DNA from: Chloroflexia bacterium
GTDB lineage: Bacteria; Chloroflexota; Chloroflexia; QHBQ01; JADMIH01
Assembly (NCBI GenBank): GCA_025927935.1
Contig: JAICKM010000299.1
Coordinates: 1-8,017, forward strand
DNA: 8,017 bases
Reading direction: 5' to 3'
Shown here: positions 6,874-8,017 of the stretch, piece after piece
How positions within the stretch are numbered: the first letter of the stretch is position 1
Layout: each line of letters opens with the position of its first letter
The notes under the pieces: generated by a model
Database searches by the model: none
What the model was told of the DNA's origin: nothing
The model's input: only the letters and a program-made list of their open reading frames with translations
Translations under genes and position numbers: made by a program

Positions 6874-7101
6874 GCGCAGCTGGTGCTCTAATGGAATCAG
6901 GCTACCGCACCAGTGCGGTTCCCCCCGAGTTGCCACCGGCACAGGGCCGCCCACCAGCTGAGGGGCGGCGCAGAGGGAACCCGGCAATGCGCTAGATTTT
7001 AGATCTGATTATCGGTTTTGGGTTACTGATGCCGGTTCTGCTGACGATAGCGGGGGATCGAGAAAGAGTCGCACCGGGAAAGTGCCACAGGGAGGCTCAG
7101 A
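6874..7101. other. Non-coding stretch with two short dyads
   Basis: No convincing gene is seen between the remnant's promoter and the next ribosome binding site. Two dyads stand out: ACCGCAC-CA-GTGCGGT (6904-6919), a perfect 7-bp inverted repeat with a 2-base centre that could be a repressor site or tight hairpin, and GCCGCCC/GGGCGGC (6946-6952 with 6963-6969, 10-base loop). Neither is followed by a T tract. A more AT-rich segment at about 6993-7019 may hold the promoter of the 7102 gene, but I could not assign -35 and -10 boxes. Confidence 0.4.
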
Positions 7102-7701
7102 ATGAAGCAGACCGATAAATCAGCGTCCCGCCGCATGGCGGAGGACCCACAGTTCGCTCCGATCGAATATCTGGACCCGCCGCCGCCCGCATACGCGGAG
7201 CACGGCCCGCGCCGCGAGCAGGTCCTGGGTCTGCTGCTGGTGCTGGTCATCGCTGTGTTCAGCCTCTGGCAGGTCGCCACGGAAACCCGGCGGTTCAACG
7301 CGTATCAGCGCGGCATCCAGGCTGACGCGGCGCAGGAGTGGCCCACGGCGCTGGCCGCGTACCAGGAGGCTGGGGACTATAGCGATGTCGCCCGACGGGC
7401 GGCCAGGGACAGACTGCTGGTGGCGGAGGTGCACGCGCTGGAGGAGCAGGCGCTTGCCGCCGAGAGCCGTTGCCACACGGCGGGGCTGGACGCCGCCGTG
7501 AGCCGGCTGCAGCAGATCGCGCCGCACGCAGCGGTGACGGGTCGGATCAGCCGCGAGTTGGGGAGTGCGCCTACTTGGCTCCTGTGGTGCCTGTCGCAGT
7601 CGAAACCAACCGGCGACTCGGTCCCGTACCTGCGGCTGCTCAACTATTCCACGTTTGCACCCCCGGCGATCAGGTCGCTTGCAAACCCTAGATTCGGATA
7701 G
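7102..7701 (+). CDS. Single-pass membrane protein with a short TPR-like segment, function unknown
   Basis: The product is 199 residues. The N-terminal 40 residues are polar with a Pro-rich stretch (DPPPPAYAEH), followed by one membrane helix (about 41-57, VLGLLLVLVIAVFSLW). Residues about 67-130 are helical and resemble a degenerate TPR pair: YQRGIQADAAQEWPTALAAY, then QEAGDYSDVARRAARDRLL. The last 60 residues (SAPTWLLWCLSQSK to NPRFG) show no motif I recognise, and the ending looks abrupt, so the protein may be a shortened version of a larger one. GGGAGG six bases before the ATG supports the start. With no signal peptide cleavage site it is probably anchored with one end outside. It converges on the queA-like gene 64 bp away. 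I cannot name a family. Confidence 0.75.
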   Translation: MKQTDKSASRRMAEDPQFAPIEYLDPPPPAYAEHGPRREQVLGLLLVLVIAVFSLWQVATETRRFNAYQRGIQADAAQEWPTALAAYQEAGDYSDVARRAARDRLLVAEVHALEEQALAAESRCHTAGLDAAVSRLQQIAPHAAVTGRISRELGSAPTWLLWCLSQSKPTGDSVPYLRLLNYSTFAPPAIRSLANPRFG

Positions 7702-7755
7702 TCAAGATGAGCGGGGAAGGATAATCAGGCACCGCAGGAGGCCTTAGATTGGCTT

Positions 7756-7779
7756 ACCTGATCGCTCACAAGATCAGGT
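7756..7779. terminator. Stem-loop between convergent genes, overlapping the queA-like stop codon
   Basis: ACCTGATC (7756-7763) and GATCAGGT (7772-7779) are a perfect 8-bp inverted repeat around an 8-base loop. The loop holds the minus-strand TGA (7768-7766), so the right arm encodes the last residues of the queA-like protein. Another ATCAGG upstream (about 7727) could compete for pairing. There is no T tract on either strand, so a bidirectional terminator role is suggested only by position. Confidence 0.35.
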
Positions 7780-8017
7780 GCAAGTCCCCGAACTCATGCC
7801 ACAGATAACCGGCGCGCAGGGCTTCGGCATACGTTACCTCCAGGTGCGCCACGCCGGCCAGGGCTTCGAGCATCGCCAGGTGCGTGGCCCGCGGCTCGTG
7901 CAGGCCGGTCAGCAGACCGGTCTCGGCGTGAATGCCGCGGGCCGGGGTGACGATCAGCCGGGTCCAGCCTTCGCCGGGGTGGGTCACGCCCTCGGCGTCC
8001 GTCACCGTCTCCAGCGC
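7766..8017 (-). CDS. queA: QueA-like S-adenosylmethionine:tRNA ribosyltransferase-isomerase, C-terminal part
   Basis: Only the last 83 codons are inside the window; the frame stays open to 8017, so the gene begins beyond the edge. The residues GWTRLIVTPARG, LLTGLHEPRATHLAMLEALAG, EVTYAEALRAGYLWHEFGD and LHLIL (each a separate stretch in order) match the conserved C-terminus of QueA (GWTxLxxxP, LLTxxHxPxST, AFAG, YxEAxxxGYxxxSFGDAMLI). QueA transfers the ribosyl part of S-adenosylmethionine to preQ1 in tRNA, forming epoxyqueuosine. The WHEFGD form, in place of FFSFGD, is typical of a divergent QueA branch that I associate with actinobacterial and Chloroflexota genomes, which may have a different role. 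Whether it makes queuosine here depends on the missing N-terminal part and on other que genes. Confidence 0.85.
   Translation of the reverse strand, partial: ALETVTDAEGVTHPGEGWTRLIVTPARGIHAETGLLTGLHEPRATHLAMLEALAGVAHLEVTYAEALRAGYLWHEFGDLHLIL

Noticed and set aside
6756..6995. Plus-strand open frame of 79 codons
   Set aside because: It runs across the antisense of the HTH remnant, its promoter and its repeats, with no domain or ribosome binding site.

Overview
The window is a high-GC bacterial chromosomal segment. It carries a housekeeping purine gene, a truncated tRNA-modification gene (queA-like) and, between them, an accessory block of large signalling-type and exported proteins. Several traits fit a Chloroflexota-like (possibly actinobacterial-like) genome: a zinc-ribbon/Pro-Tyr-rich membrane protein, an XRE-HTH + STAND ATPase + TPR regulator, an exported cupin with an LPxTG-like tail, and a QueA of the 'WHEFGD' type. 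This placement is an inference from style, not from a marker gene.

Layout: 52-690 (+) is a zinc-ribbon, proline-rich, two-helix membrane protein. 750-2297 (+) is purH (bifunctional AICAR transformylase/IMP cyclohydrolase), probably co-transcribed with it. 2585-5299 (-) is a 904-residue regulator with two tandem N-terminal HTH domains, a STAND/NB-ARC-type ATPase and six 40-residue TPR units. Its last 44 codons survive in another frame (2458-2592), so the gene carries a one-base frameshift in a C run. Divergently, 5461-5526 (+) is a possible 21-codon leader ORF, followed by 5560-6477 (+), an exported protein made of two nearly identical cupin units and an MPSTG/TM/Arg tail. 6478-7101 is a gene-poor stretch with a 117-bp long hairpin, a partial copy of the cupin leader, and the beheaded remnant (6699-6797, -) of a second HTH regulator with its promoter. 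7102-7701 (+) is a single-pass membrane protein of unknown function. The window ends inside the 3' part of a queA-like gene on the - strand (7766-8017).

The most interesting signal is regulatory. The full-length regulator and the truncated one each have a perfect TATAAT and, between it and the start codon, a pair of perfect direct repeats at exactly 12-bp spacing (5319-5340 and 6823-6845). The repeat sequences differ but share a TG(C/T)ACG(A/G) core. A protein with two tandem HTH domains facing a two-copy direct-repeat site suggests autoregulation. Duplication recurs at this locus in the HTH pair, the cupin pair, the regulator 5' ends and the leader repeat that flanks the cupin gene.

How the genes work together is inference. 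The regulator and the exported cupin are divergent neighbours separated by about 260 bp, so the regulator may control the cupin gene. No mobile-element enzyme, tRNA, rRNA or CRISPR array was seen.
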